From: Microbispora triticiradicis
GTDB taxonomy: Bacteria > Actinomycetota > Actinomycetes > Streptosporangiales > Streptosporangiaceae
Length of the DNA stretch: 64,000 bases
Assembly: GCA_003260025.2 (NCBI GenBank)
Contig: QFZU02000030.1
Coordinates: 25,643 to 89,642, forward strand
Reading direction: 5' to 3'
This document shows, in pieces, positions 20,875 through 28,187 of this stretch; the stretch's first letter is position 1; every line of letters begins with the position of its first letter. The position numbers and the translations under genes were made by a program. The notes beneath the pieces were generated by a model. The model ran no database searches. It was not told the origin of the DNA and was given only the letters and a program-made list of their open reading frames with translations.

Positions 20875-23079
20875 TCACCCATACCCCGCCTGGTTCCGCA
20901 GGTCCCTGAGCCGATCAAGTACTGACAGAACGTCGATAGGGCCCCAGAAGTGCCCTGCTGTTTGTTTACCCAGGAGGGCGGCGAGCGCGATCGCCGCCGT
21001 GAGCACCGCGACCGCGCCGATCCCCCAGGCGAGCCCCTGCGCCGCGCCGTCGCCGGGGGCGAGCGAGGCGAGGGTCCGCCGCATCTGCCGGCTCGGGCCG
21101 GTCACCCCCGGCCCGGCGCACAACGTCCACAGCGCCACCGCGACGCCCCAGCTCAGCGCGGCGAGCAGGGGCGCCGACCCCACGAGCACGGTGAGCGCCA
21201 GCGTCACGGCCAGCCCCAGGACCAGCGCGTACGGCACGAGCGCCAGCGTGATCCCGGCGGACCTGACGAGCGCCGCCGGCCGGCCCAGCACCCGCAGCAC
21301 GTCCGTGGCCGCGGCGCCCGCCGCGCGGCGCGTGTTGAGGTGCGCCTGGTCGAGGTCGGCGGCGCGGAGCAGCACCGCGACCGGCACGGCCACCAGGCAG
21401 ACCAGCATCGGCGCGACGACCGCGAGACTCGTCATCACGACGAGCAGCAGCGCGCTCGCCACGCCGTACGCCCTGGAACGCTGGAGCAGCCCGCCGGGCG
21501 GGAACGGCGGCACGGTCGGCGGCGGCACCCGGACCGTCGGCATGTACGCCACCGGATTCTGCTGGTGGGCGTTCTGCCGGTCGAGGTTCTGCTGGGGCGG
21601 ATAGTGCTGGTGGATGTGCGGCGTCTGCTCGTAGATCTCGGGCGCGTGCCCGAAGAGGGCCTGGTCGCGGGCCGCGACGTCCCGGTGCCCCGGCCCTGGC
21701 GGGCCCGCCTCGCGCGGGGCCTGGCGTGGCGGCGCCGGGTCGTGCGGCAGGGCCGTCCCGCCGGTGACGGCCTGGCGCACCTCCTCGGAGGTGACCCGCC
21801 GGGTGGGGACGTCCCCCTCCGGCCGCAGCATCGGCGTGGGCCACTCGTCGGGCCCCGTGGCCGACCGGCCCGCGCCGGCTCCTGTGCCTGGGCCTGTACC
21901 GGCGCCTGCGCCAGGGCCTGTGCCGGGGTGCGGGCCGGGGCGGTGCGGGGGCGTCCGGGTGGGGATGTCGCCCTCCGCCGGCGACCCGAGGCCCGCCTTC
22001 CGCAGGTCCTCCCCGGTGACCCGCACGGTCGGGAAGGGATCGCCGCCCTGACCCGCCACGGGCGTGTCCCGCAGCAGGGAGACGAACTCCTCCGCCCGGT
22101 CGGCGGGGCGGGACGGCGTGACCGGCGGCGTCGCCACGGGCGCGACCGGCGGCGTCACCGCCGGCCCGGTCGCCTGTGGTCGCACCGGCGGCCGGCCGCC
22201 GAAGTCGGGCATCCGCTGGCTGCCGGTGTCGTCGACGTTGGGCACCGTCATGATCTCGTCGGGCACCCGTGGCCTGCCCCCCGCGCCCTGCGGCATCAAC
22301 CGGCCGACCTGCCGCACCAGCTCGGCCGACGTCGGCCGCCTGGCCGGATCGCGGTTGAACGCGGCGCGCAGCACCGGCTGGATCGGCCCCGGAGCGGCGT
22401 CCACGTTGGCCCGGCCGGAGGTGATGTTGAAGAAGATCATCTCCAGCGTGCCCTTGCCGAACGGCGGCTGGCCGGTCGCGGCGTACAGCACGGTGCCGGC
22501 CCAGGCGTGCACGTCGACCTGCGGCCCGGCCTCGTGGCCCTCGATGATTTCCGGGGCGAGGTAGCCGGGCGTGCCGATGAACATCCCGGTCTGGGTGAGC
22601 CGGGTGGCGTCCACCGCCTGGGCGATGCCGAAGTCGATGAGGACCGGCTGGCCGTCCAGCATCAGCACGTTGCCCGGCTTCAGGTCGCGGTGGATGACCC
22701 CCGCGGCGTGGACGGCGGCGAGCGCCTCGGCCACCCCCATGGCGATCTTGAGCACACCGTCGAGGGGCAGCGGGCCGTCCTTCTTGACGATCTCGTCCAG
22801 CGCCCGTCCCGGCACGTACCGCGTGACGATGTACGGCCGGCGGCCGGTGACGTCGGCGTCGACGACCTCCGCGATGTGCCGTCCGCGCACCCTGCGCATG
22901 GTCTCGACCTCGCGTGACAGCCGCCTGCGCGCCACGTCGTCCCCCGCCACCTCCGGGCGCAGGACCTTGACCGCCACCTGCCGGCCCTGCGGGTCCAGGG
23001 CGAGGTGGACCACCCCCATGCCACCCTCACCGAGCCGCCGGAGCAGCCGGTACGGGCCGAGTCGGTCGTCTTGATTCAT
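20875..23079 (-). CDS. Membrane Ser/Thr protein kinase (first of three tandem)
   Basis: 734-residue Hanks-type kinase starting at ATG 23079 (MNQDDRLGPYRLL). Glycine loop GEGGMGVVH, HRDLKPGNVLM, DFG (LIDFGIAQ) and APE are intact. A disordered Pro/Gly/Thr-rich segment (about 290-540) contains a short Gly-Pro-Gly-Ala repeat (around 22240-21880). About six C-terminal membrane helices follow. It is the first gene of the three-kinase operon; its stop overlaps a possible GTG start of the next gene. Targets are unknown. The C-terminal helices without a sensor domain suggest membrane-stress or lipid signals, which is speculative. Confidence 0.95.
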   Translation of the reverse strand: MNQDDRLGPYRLLRRLGEGGMGVVHLALDPQGRQVAVKVLRPEVAGDDVARRRLSREVETMRRVRGRHIAEVVDADVTGRRPYIVTRYVPGRALDEIVKKDGPLPLDGVLKIAMGVAEALAAVHAAGVIHRDLKPGNVLMLDGQPVLIDFGIAQAVDATRLTQTGMFIGTPGYLAPEIIEGHEAGPQVDVHAWAGTVLYAATGQPPFGKGTLEMIFFNITSGRANVDAAPGPIQPVLRAAFNRDPARRPTSAELVRQVGRLMPQGAGGRPRVPDEIMTVPNVDDTGSQRMPDFGGRPPVRPQATGPAVTPPVAPVATPPVTPSRPADRAEEFVSLLRDTPVAGQGGDPFPTVRVTGEDLRKAGLGSPAEGDIPTRTPPHRPGPHPGTGPGAGAGTGPGTGAGAGRSATGPDEWPTPMLRPEGDVPTRRVTSEEVRQAVTGGTALPHDPAPPRQAPREAGPPGPGHRDVAARDQALFGHAPEIYEQTPHIHQHYPPQQNLDRQNAHQQNPVAYMPTVRVPPPTVPPFPPGGLLQRSRAYGVASALLLVVMTSLAVVAPMLVCLVAVPVAVLLRAADLDQAHLNTRRAAGAAATDVLRVLGRPAALVRSAGITLALVPYALVLGLAVTLALTVLVGSAPLLAALSWGVAVALWTLCAGPGVTGPSRQMRRTLASLAPGDGAAQGLAWGIGAVAVLTAAIALAALLGKQTAGHFWGPIDVLSVLDRLRDLRNQAGYG

Positions 23080-23185
23080 CGCCTTAGCACCATACCGACT
23101 AAAAGAACGCCCATGAGTGAACCATCGCGCCACATCTCCGCTCAGCACAACGGAGAAAGGACGCGAACGGTTTCCGGGCGGGCGA

Positions 23186-23701
23186 TCACATGGTGAGCGC
23201 GAGGACCTCGCCCCGGGTCGCCGCGACCAGCGCCTCGCCGGAAAGCGCCAGCTTGGAGCGGCGGACGCCGCTGCCGATCACGACGAACGGCCGCCGGGTC
23301 ACGTTTTCGTCAACGAGCACCGGCCAGCCGTCGGGCAGCCCGATCGGGGTGATGCCGCCGTACTCCATGCCGGTCAGTTCGACGGCCTCCGCCTGCGGGG
23401 CGAAGGACGCCTTCCTGGCGTCCAGGTGACGGCGTACGACCCCGTTGACGTCCGCCCGCATCGTGGCGAGCACCATGACGGCCGCGTACCTCGTCTCCCC
23501 GCCGCGCCTGGCGCTCACGACGACGCAGTTGGCCGAGTCCTCCATCGCCACGCCGTACCGCTCGCAGAAGGCCGCGGTGTCGGAGAGGCCGGGGTCGATC
23601 TCGGCGACCCGCGGCGGCACGCCGAGCGAGGCGACGGCCTTGGCCACCGGATCGGCGAGCAGATCCGGCCGCTCGGAGACGGGCACCCAGTCGAGTGGCA
23701 T
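23186..23701 (-). CDS. YbaK/prolyl-tRNA deacylase-like protein
   Basis: 171-residue protein of the YbaK/ProX trans-editing fold, which hydrolyses mischarged aminoacyl-tRNA in known members. ATG 23701 has AAGGAGGAC upstream. Family-type segments are SANCVVVSARRGGETRYAAV, the KASFAPQAEAVELTGMEYGGITPIGL active-site loop and a C-terminal GSGVRRSKLALSG strand. It is the last gene of a minus-strand run after the M55 peptidase, 59 bp away. Substrate (Cys/Ala-tRNA Pro or other) is not decided by sequence. Confidence 0.88.
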   Translation of the reverse strand: MPLDWVPVSERPDLLADPVAKAVASLGVPPRVAEIDPGLSDTAAFCERYGVAMEDSANCVVVSARRGGETRYAAVMVLATMRADVNGVVRRHLDARKASFAPQAEAVELTGMEYGGITPIGLPDGWPVLVDENVTRRPFVVIGSGVRRSKLALSGEALVAATRGEVLALTM

Positions 23702-23760
23702 TCGGTCCTCCTTGACCGCGCAGGTGCAGTTGGGGTTACGGGCGCCGGGAGGGCCGGGCG

Positions 23761-24603
23761 TCAGCCGTACCGGCCGCTGCCGCAGGCGACCTGCCCGCCG
23801 ATCATGGAGAAGAGCCCGAACAGGGCCATGATCTCGTGGTAGTCGCCGGTGTCGAACTCGGTGTGCCGGGGGTCCGCGAGCCGCACGCCAGGGATGATCG
23901 CGCAGGCCGCCGCGATGGCGGTGGAGTTCCACTCCACGCCCAGGGTGTACGGCGGCTCGACCACGTAGGGCCGGAAGTCGGCCAGCCGGCCGAGGGCCCG
24001 CGCCGTGCCCTCGCGGATCCGCCGCCAGGCGACGGGAGGGGGCAGCAGCTCGGCGGAGAACCTGTCCACGCCCTTCTTCACCGCGACGGTCTCGACGTCG
24101 CCGAGCAGTTCCCGCGCCTCCTCGCAGACCGCCTCGTCGCCGGCGACGAGCGCGACCGGCACGCCCATCGACCCCGCGAACCCGGCGACCAGCCGGGTCT
24201 CGCCGCAGATCTCGCCGTTCAGGTAGACGTTCTGGATCTCCTTGCCCATCCAGGTGTGGTTGAGCACGCCGTGCGCCACCCCCGCGCGGGCGTGGTAGCC
24301 GGCGAGGCAGGCGGCGTCCATGCCGGCGACGAGGCCCTGCCCCATGCGGTGCGGCTTGCCCGGCCCCCTGATGAGGGTGGCCCGCTCGTCCAGCAGGTCG
24401 ATCCTGAGGTTCTTGGTGGACCCGTGCGCGTCGTTCACCAGCACGGACTCGGCGCCGGCGTCGAAGGCGCCCTGGACGACCGCGTTGGCGTCCCCCGTCA
24501 TCAGCTCACAGCCGCGCTCGTAGCCCCGGCCGCCGTGGTGCATCTCCTCGGGGTCGGTGAGGCCGGTGACCCCCTCCATGTCCACCGAGAGGTAGATCTT
24601 CAT
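23761..24603 (-). CDS. M55 family D-aminopeptidase (DppA-like)
   Basis: 280-residue zinc peptidase of family M55, which releases N-terminal D-amino acids from small peptides such as D-Ala-D-Ala. The metal ligands match DppA spacing: Asp8 and Glu10 in SVDMEG, His60 in NDAHG, His104 in AGYHARAG and Glu131 in LNGEICGET. The ATG at 24603 sits in an ATGA overlap with the upstream PP-loop gene, so the two proteins are probably made together. It is a soluble cytoplasmic enzyme with no signal. Context suggests peptide turnover linked to the PP-loop enzyme. Confidence 0.93.
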   Translation of the reverse strand: MKIYLSVDMEGVTGLTDPEEMHHGGRGYERGCELMTGDANAVVQGAFDAGAESVLVNDAHGSTKNLRIDLLDERATLIRGPGKPHRMGQGLVAGMDAACLAGYHARAGVAHGVLNHTWMGKEIQNVYLNGEICGETRLVAGFAGSMGVPVALVAGDEAVCEEARELLGDVETVAVKKGVDRFSAELLPPPVAWRRIREGTARALGRLADFRPYVVEPPYTLGVEWNSTAIAAACAIIPGVRLADPRHTEFDTGDYHEIMALFGLFSMIGGQVACGSGRYG

Positions 24604-25826
24604 ACCGCCGTCCATGCCTCCACCTGGCGCTGCTCGTCCGCGGTCATGAGCCCGATGTGCTCCCGCATGTAGGCGCCGACCTCCCCGCGCCAGGGCTCCG
24701 GCGTCTCGTCGATCGCGGGGGGATAGCAGCGGTCCATCCAGCGGGTGGACTCCACGGTCGCCCGGAGATGCTCCGCCGCCCTGGCGAACGGCGTGGTCTC
24801 GATGCCCGGCACCCGCGCGCAGCCGTACTCGATCGTCTCCTGGCCAGGGTATGGCGGCGGCTGCTGCCAGACGCGGGCGGGGACCGACGCGGCGGTGAGT
24901 GTCGTCTTGAGCGCGCGGCCCTCGACGGCGGCGAGGATCAGCTCCTTGCGCAGGCACTTGCCGCACTTCTGGCATGGTCCCGACATGTCACCACGAAGGC
25001 ACCAGCGCACCAGGTGCGCGAGGTCGGAGCCCAGCGCCATGCGCATGGTCACGGGCTCGCTCACCCCGCCCACCGGGAGCACCAGCGGAACCCCGGCGGC
25101 GGCGTACAGCCGGCCCCACGGCCCGTGCGTCGCCCACATGGGGTTGTCCGATGCGAAGCGGTCGGCCTGCCGGCCGTTGTCGAGCCATCGCGACCCCATC
25201 TCGTAGCCCAGGGCGACGCCGCCCAGATCCAGATCGTCGGCGAGGAGCAGCGCCCCCACGGTGACGGCGTGGTGCTCCGGGTAGCCGGGCCGGGGGCGGC
25301 TGAGCAGGAACTCCAGGTCCGACGGGACGATGTGGAGCTCCCGGCCGGAGCGCCGGGCGAGATCCGCGAGCACCTCGGCGCGGTAGTGCGTCCACCGGTT
25401 CGGCACGCGTGGGTGGCTCACCCGCTGGAAGTGGACGAAAGGCGCGTCGGGGAACATCGCGGCCACAGCCATCGAGTCGGCGCCACCGCTGTAGGAGACG
25501 GCCAGGCGGGCGCCGCTCCTGGCGTCCTCTCCCACCGGCCCGGCGTCCACCCCCCATCCCGTACGCAGCGCCTCGGCGAGTCCCGGGGAGATCGGCCGGT
25601 CGAAGGTCACCCGGCGGCGGGTCCACGGGGCGACGACCGTCCAGGCGGACAGCGCGAGCAGGTCGGGGTGGGGGGACCCGCCACCGGCTCCCGTGTGGAC
25701 GTGACAGGAGTTCGTCCGCAGTTCGACCGGGGTGCCGTCGGTGCAGGCCCCCGTGGTCCCGTCCTCGGGGTCGAGCAGGAAGACCAGCCGCCACACGCCC
25801 TCGTCACGCGTCCATGTCACCCGCAT
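24600..25826 (-). CDS. QueC-like PP-loop ATPase with four-cysteine zinc motif
   Basis: 408-residue protein of the adenine nucleotide alpha-hydrolase superfamily. An N-terminal extension of about 105 residues precedes the PP-loop SGGADS (113-118), which would adenylate a carboxylate, amide or similar substrate. A Cys276-x8-Cys285-x2-Cys288-x2-Cys291 motif (WCLRGDMSGPCQKCGKC) matches the zinc site of QueC, the 7-cyano-7-deazaguanine synthase. No queuosine genes are nearby. Similar proteins of uncharacterised DUF type occur in actinobacteria. It overlaps the M55 peptidase gene by ATGA and lies 6 bp after a coiled-coil gene. Confidence 0.85.
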   Translation of the reverse strand: MRVTWTRDEGVWRLVFLLDPEDGTTGACTDGTPVELRTNSCHVHTGAGGGSPHPDLLALSAWTVVAPWTRRRVTFDRPISPGLAEALRTGWGVDAGPVGEDARSGARLAVSYSGGADSMAVAAMFPDAPFVHFQRVSHPRVPNRWTHYRAEVLADLARRSGRELHIVPSDLEFLLSRPRPGYPEHHAVTVGALLLADDLDLGGVALGYEMGSRWLDNGRQADRFASDNPMWATHGPWGRLYAAAGVPLVLPVGGVSEPVTMRMALGSDLAHLVRWCLRGDMSGPCQKCGKCLRKELILAAVEGRALKTTLTAASVPARVWQQPPPYPGQETIEYGCARVPGIETTPFARAAEHLRATVESTRWMDRCYPPAIDETPEPWRGEVGAYMREHIGLMTADEQRQVEAWTAV

Positions 25827-25832
25827 GACCGG

Positions 25833-26183
25833 CTACCCCACGCGCCCGGAGTCGCCCACGCGCGCCGACAGGTCGTCGATCGCCTGCCAGATGCGCATCT
25901 CGTTCTGCAGCAGCGTGTCGACCGCCTCGGCGGTCTCGGTCGCGAGGCGGTGCGCCTCGGCCGCCTTCGGGTCGGCGGCCGCCCTGGCCGGCGCCGCGTT
26001 CCCCCGCCGCAGCCGGTCGATCTCGTCGCGCAGCGCCACGACCTCCCGGCGGAGCATCTGCACCTCCCACAGGGCGTCCTTGAGGTCCTGCCGGTGGTCG
26101 GGTTTGGTGACGTACCGCGAATCGAGCCGGGACAGCAGCGCCCGGCGCAACCGCGACGGGGTCAGGACTCGCAACCGCATCAT
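25833..26183 (-). CDS. Short coiled-coil protein, first gene of QueC-like operon
   Basis: 116-residue basic then helical protein. Residues about 30-65 (RQDLKDALWEVQMLRREVVALRDEIDRL) form a clear heptad coiled coil, followed by an Ala-rich helix and a second helical segment (TAEAVDTLLQNEMRIWQAIDDL). No signal peptide or known domain. ATG 26183 is preferred; ATG 26204 is possible and neither has a strong ribosome-binding site. It lies 6 bp upstream of the QueC-like gene, so it is probably its partner or regulator. Confidence 0.7.
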   Translation of the reverse strand: MMRLRVLTPSRLRRALLSRLDSRYVTKPDHRQDLKDALWEVQMLRREVVALRDEIDRLRRGNAAPARAAADPKAAEAHRLATETAEAVDTLLQNEMRIWQAIDDLSARVGDSGRVG

Positions 26184-26239
26184 GAACCGCCACGATAGCG
26201 GCATTTTGGAGCGATCTCGGCTCAACTCCGGAGGCGGTC

Positions 26240-27019
26240 TCAGCGGCCGGTGAAGGTGGGACGGCGTTTCTCGGCGAAGGCCGTCATCCCCTCCCGGGCG
26301 TCCTCGGTGGCGAACAGACCGGAGAACTGGAGCCGCTCGATCTCCAGGCCGGTGTCCAGGTCGGTCTCCAGGCCGTGGTCGACGGCCAGCTTGGCCGCCC
26401 GGATCGCGGCGGCCGGTCCCCCGGCGAACGTCGCGGCGAGTTCGAGCGCCGCCGGATAGACCTCCTCGTCGGGGACCACCCGGTCCACCAGGCCGATGGC
26501 GAGCGCCTCCGCGGCGGACACGTGCCGCCCGGTGAAGATCAGGTCCTTCGCCCTGGCCGGGCCGACGAGCCGGGGCAGGCGCTGGGTGCCCCCCGCGCCA
26601 GGGATGATCCCCAGGTTGATCTCCGGCTGGCCCAGCTTCGCGCTCTCGCCCGCCACCCGGAGGTCCGCGCACAGCGCGAGTTCGCAGCCGCCGCCCAGGG
26701 CGTAGCCGGTGATCGCCGCGATGACGGGCTTGCCGATCCGGGCGACGGCGGTGAAGCAGTCCTGCAGCGCACGCGAGTGCACGGCCATCTCGGCGTAGGA
26801 CATGACCGCCATCTCCTTGACGTCGGCCCCGGCGGCGAAGACGCGCTCACCGCCGTACAGGACGACCGCGTGCGCGTCCGGATCGGCGTCCACGAGCCGC
26901 GCGGCCTCCGCGATCTCCTCCTGGACCTGCCGGTTCAGCGCGTTCATCTTCGGCCGGTCGAGCCGGATCGTGGCGACGTGCCCGGAGGTCTCGACCCTGA
27001 CGAATTCACCTTCACCCAT
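26240..27019 (-). CDS. Enoyl-CoA hydratase/isomerase family protein
   Basis: 259-residue crotonase-fold enzyme that probably hydrates 2-enoyl-CoA in beta-oxidation. Oxyanion-hole motifs are AAGADVKEMA and GYALGGGCELALCAD; the catalytic glutamate positions are seen in LGQPEINLGIIPGAGGTQRLPRL. The C-terminus (EGMTAFAEKRRPTFTGR) is canonical. ATG 27019 is used; an in-frame GTG at 27028 is an alternative. It is a single gene between the QueC-like operon and a glycosyltransferase, with no other fatty-acid genes close by except etfBA 9 kb away. Confidence 0.94.
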   Translation of the reverse strand: MGEGEFVRVETSGHVATIRLDRPKMNALNRQVQEEIAEAARLVDADPDAHAVVLYGGERVFAAGADVKEMAVMSYAEMAVHSRALQDCFTAVARIGKPVIAAITGYALGGGCELALCADLRVAGESAKLGQPEINLGIIPGAGGTQRLPRLVGPARAKDLIFTGRHVSAAEALAIGLVDRVVPDEEVYPAALELAATFAGGPAAAIRAAKLAVDHGLETDLDTGLEIERLQFSGLFATEDAREGMTAFAEKRRPTFTGR

Positions 27020-27055
27020 GAGCCTCACCCTAAGACCCCCGCCCCGGGACGGAGA

Positions 27056-28114
27056 TCAGCGTCCGAGCGGGAGGGGCTGCCGGGGAGCGCCGGCCGCCTG
27101 CGCCAGCACCTTGCGGTACACCTGCTCGTATCCCTGCACCATGACGGGCAGGTCGAAGTGCCGGTTGACCCGGGCGCGCACCGCGTGCGGGTCCAGCGCG
27201 GAGACCGCCTCGATCGCGGCCGGCAGTTCGGCCGGCGTGTCGCGGACGAACCCGGTCACCCCGTCCACCACGATCTCCGGGACCGCGCCCCGGCGCAGCG
27301 CCACCACCGGCGTGCCGCAGGCCATCGCCTCGATCATGACCATGCCGAACGGCTCGTCCCACAGCAGCGGGAGCACCAGGCACCGGGCCCGCGAGAACAG
27401 CTCGCTCTTGAGGGCGGCATCCGCCTCCCCCAGGTATTCGGCGTCCGGGCCGAGGAGCGGCGACACCCGCCGGCGGAAGTAGGCGAGCTCCACCGGCTCG
27501 GCCTGCCGGCCGACGAGCAGGATGTGGCGGCCCGCCGCGCGCGCCGCCTCGACCGCGAGGTGCGCGCCCTTGTCGGGGCTCATCCGCCCCAGCCACAGGA
27601 CCCAGTCGTCCTTGCGCTCCCGGAACGGCCATGCCGCGGCGTCCACCGCGTTGTGCACCCGCCCCACCCAGTTGAGGTCGGGCGCGCAGGCGCGCTGGGC
27701 GGCGGAGATGGCCACCAGCGCCACGTCCGGCCCGAGCCCGCGGTAGTAGTCGCCGAGCTCACCCCCCACGTCGTTGTGGCAGGTGACGATCGTCGGCACG
27801 AACCGGGCGGCGGCGGTGAGCGGCCCGGCCAGCGAGTGGTCGTGGACGACGTCCACGTCCAGGCTCCGCAGCAGGCGGGCCGCGCCGGCCGCGTGCACCA
27901 CCTCGGGGAAGGGGTCGCCGATGCGCGCCGAGGGCGGCTCGTCGTAGGTCCGCAGGTCCACGGTCCGGCCGGCCCCGATCACGGTCACCCGGTGGCCCCG
28001 GCGCCGTAAACCCTGGACCAGCCCGTGCACGACCGTCTCGATGCCGCCGTACGCCCGGGGCGGGACGTCGTACCACGGCGGCGCGACCATCCCGATGTGC
28101 AGCGCCTGTGCCAT
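27056..28114 (-). CDS. Glycosyltransferase family 4
   Basis: 352-residue GT-B retaining glycosyltransferase. The N-terminal acceptor domain begins with MVAPPWYDVPPRAYGGIETVV (the GGIE loop), and the C-terminal nucleotide-sugar domain has WLGRMSPDKGAHLAVEAAR and the E-x7-E motif in LWDEPFGMVMIEAMACGTPVVALRRGAVPEIV. Start ATG 28114. It is a cytoplasmic enzyme. It lies downstream of glgP on the same strand, beyond a terminator. A role in trehalose/glucan or surface glycan synthesis is possible; the sugar donor is unknown. Confidence 0.92.
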   Translation of the reverse strand: MAQALHIGMVAPPWYDVPPRAYGGIETVVHGLVQGLRRRGHRVTVIGAGRTVDLRTYDEPPSARIGDPFPEVVHAAGAARLLRSLDVDVVHDHSLAGPLTAAARFVPTIVTCHNDVGGELGDYYRGLGPDVALVAISAAQRACAPDLNWVGRVHNAVDAAAWPFRERKDDWVLWLGRMSPDKGAHLAVEAARAAGRHILLVGRQAEPVELAYFRRRVSPLLGPDAEYLGEADAALKSELFSRARCLVLPLLWDEPFGMVMIEAMACGTPVVALRRGAVPEIVVDGVTGFVRDTPAELPAAIEAVSALDPHAVRARVNRHFDLPVMVQGYEQVYRKVLAQAAGAPRQPLPLGR

Positions 28115-28126
28115 GGTGCGGGTCTA

Positions 28127-28162
28127 CCCCCCTCACCTGCGGCGAAAGCAGGATGAGGGGGG
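28127..28162 (-). terminator. Bulged hairpin terminator downstream of glgP
   Basis: Arms 28127-28140 and 28148-28162 pair over 14 bp with a single bulged A at 28153 and a 7-nt loop (GGCGAAA). It lies 25 bp beyond the glgP stop codon. A 12-bp palindrome GCGCCTAGGCGC (28170-28181) sits between. Confidence 0.8.
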
Positions 28163-28187
28163 ACGACCCGCGCCTAGGCGCAGGGGT

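Noticed and set aside
18929..22917. Two long plus-strand ORFs over the kinase genes (891 and 655 residues)
   Set aside because: Antisense to intact kinase domains; low-complexity Arg/Gly/Val-rich translations without recognisable motifs.
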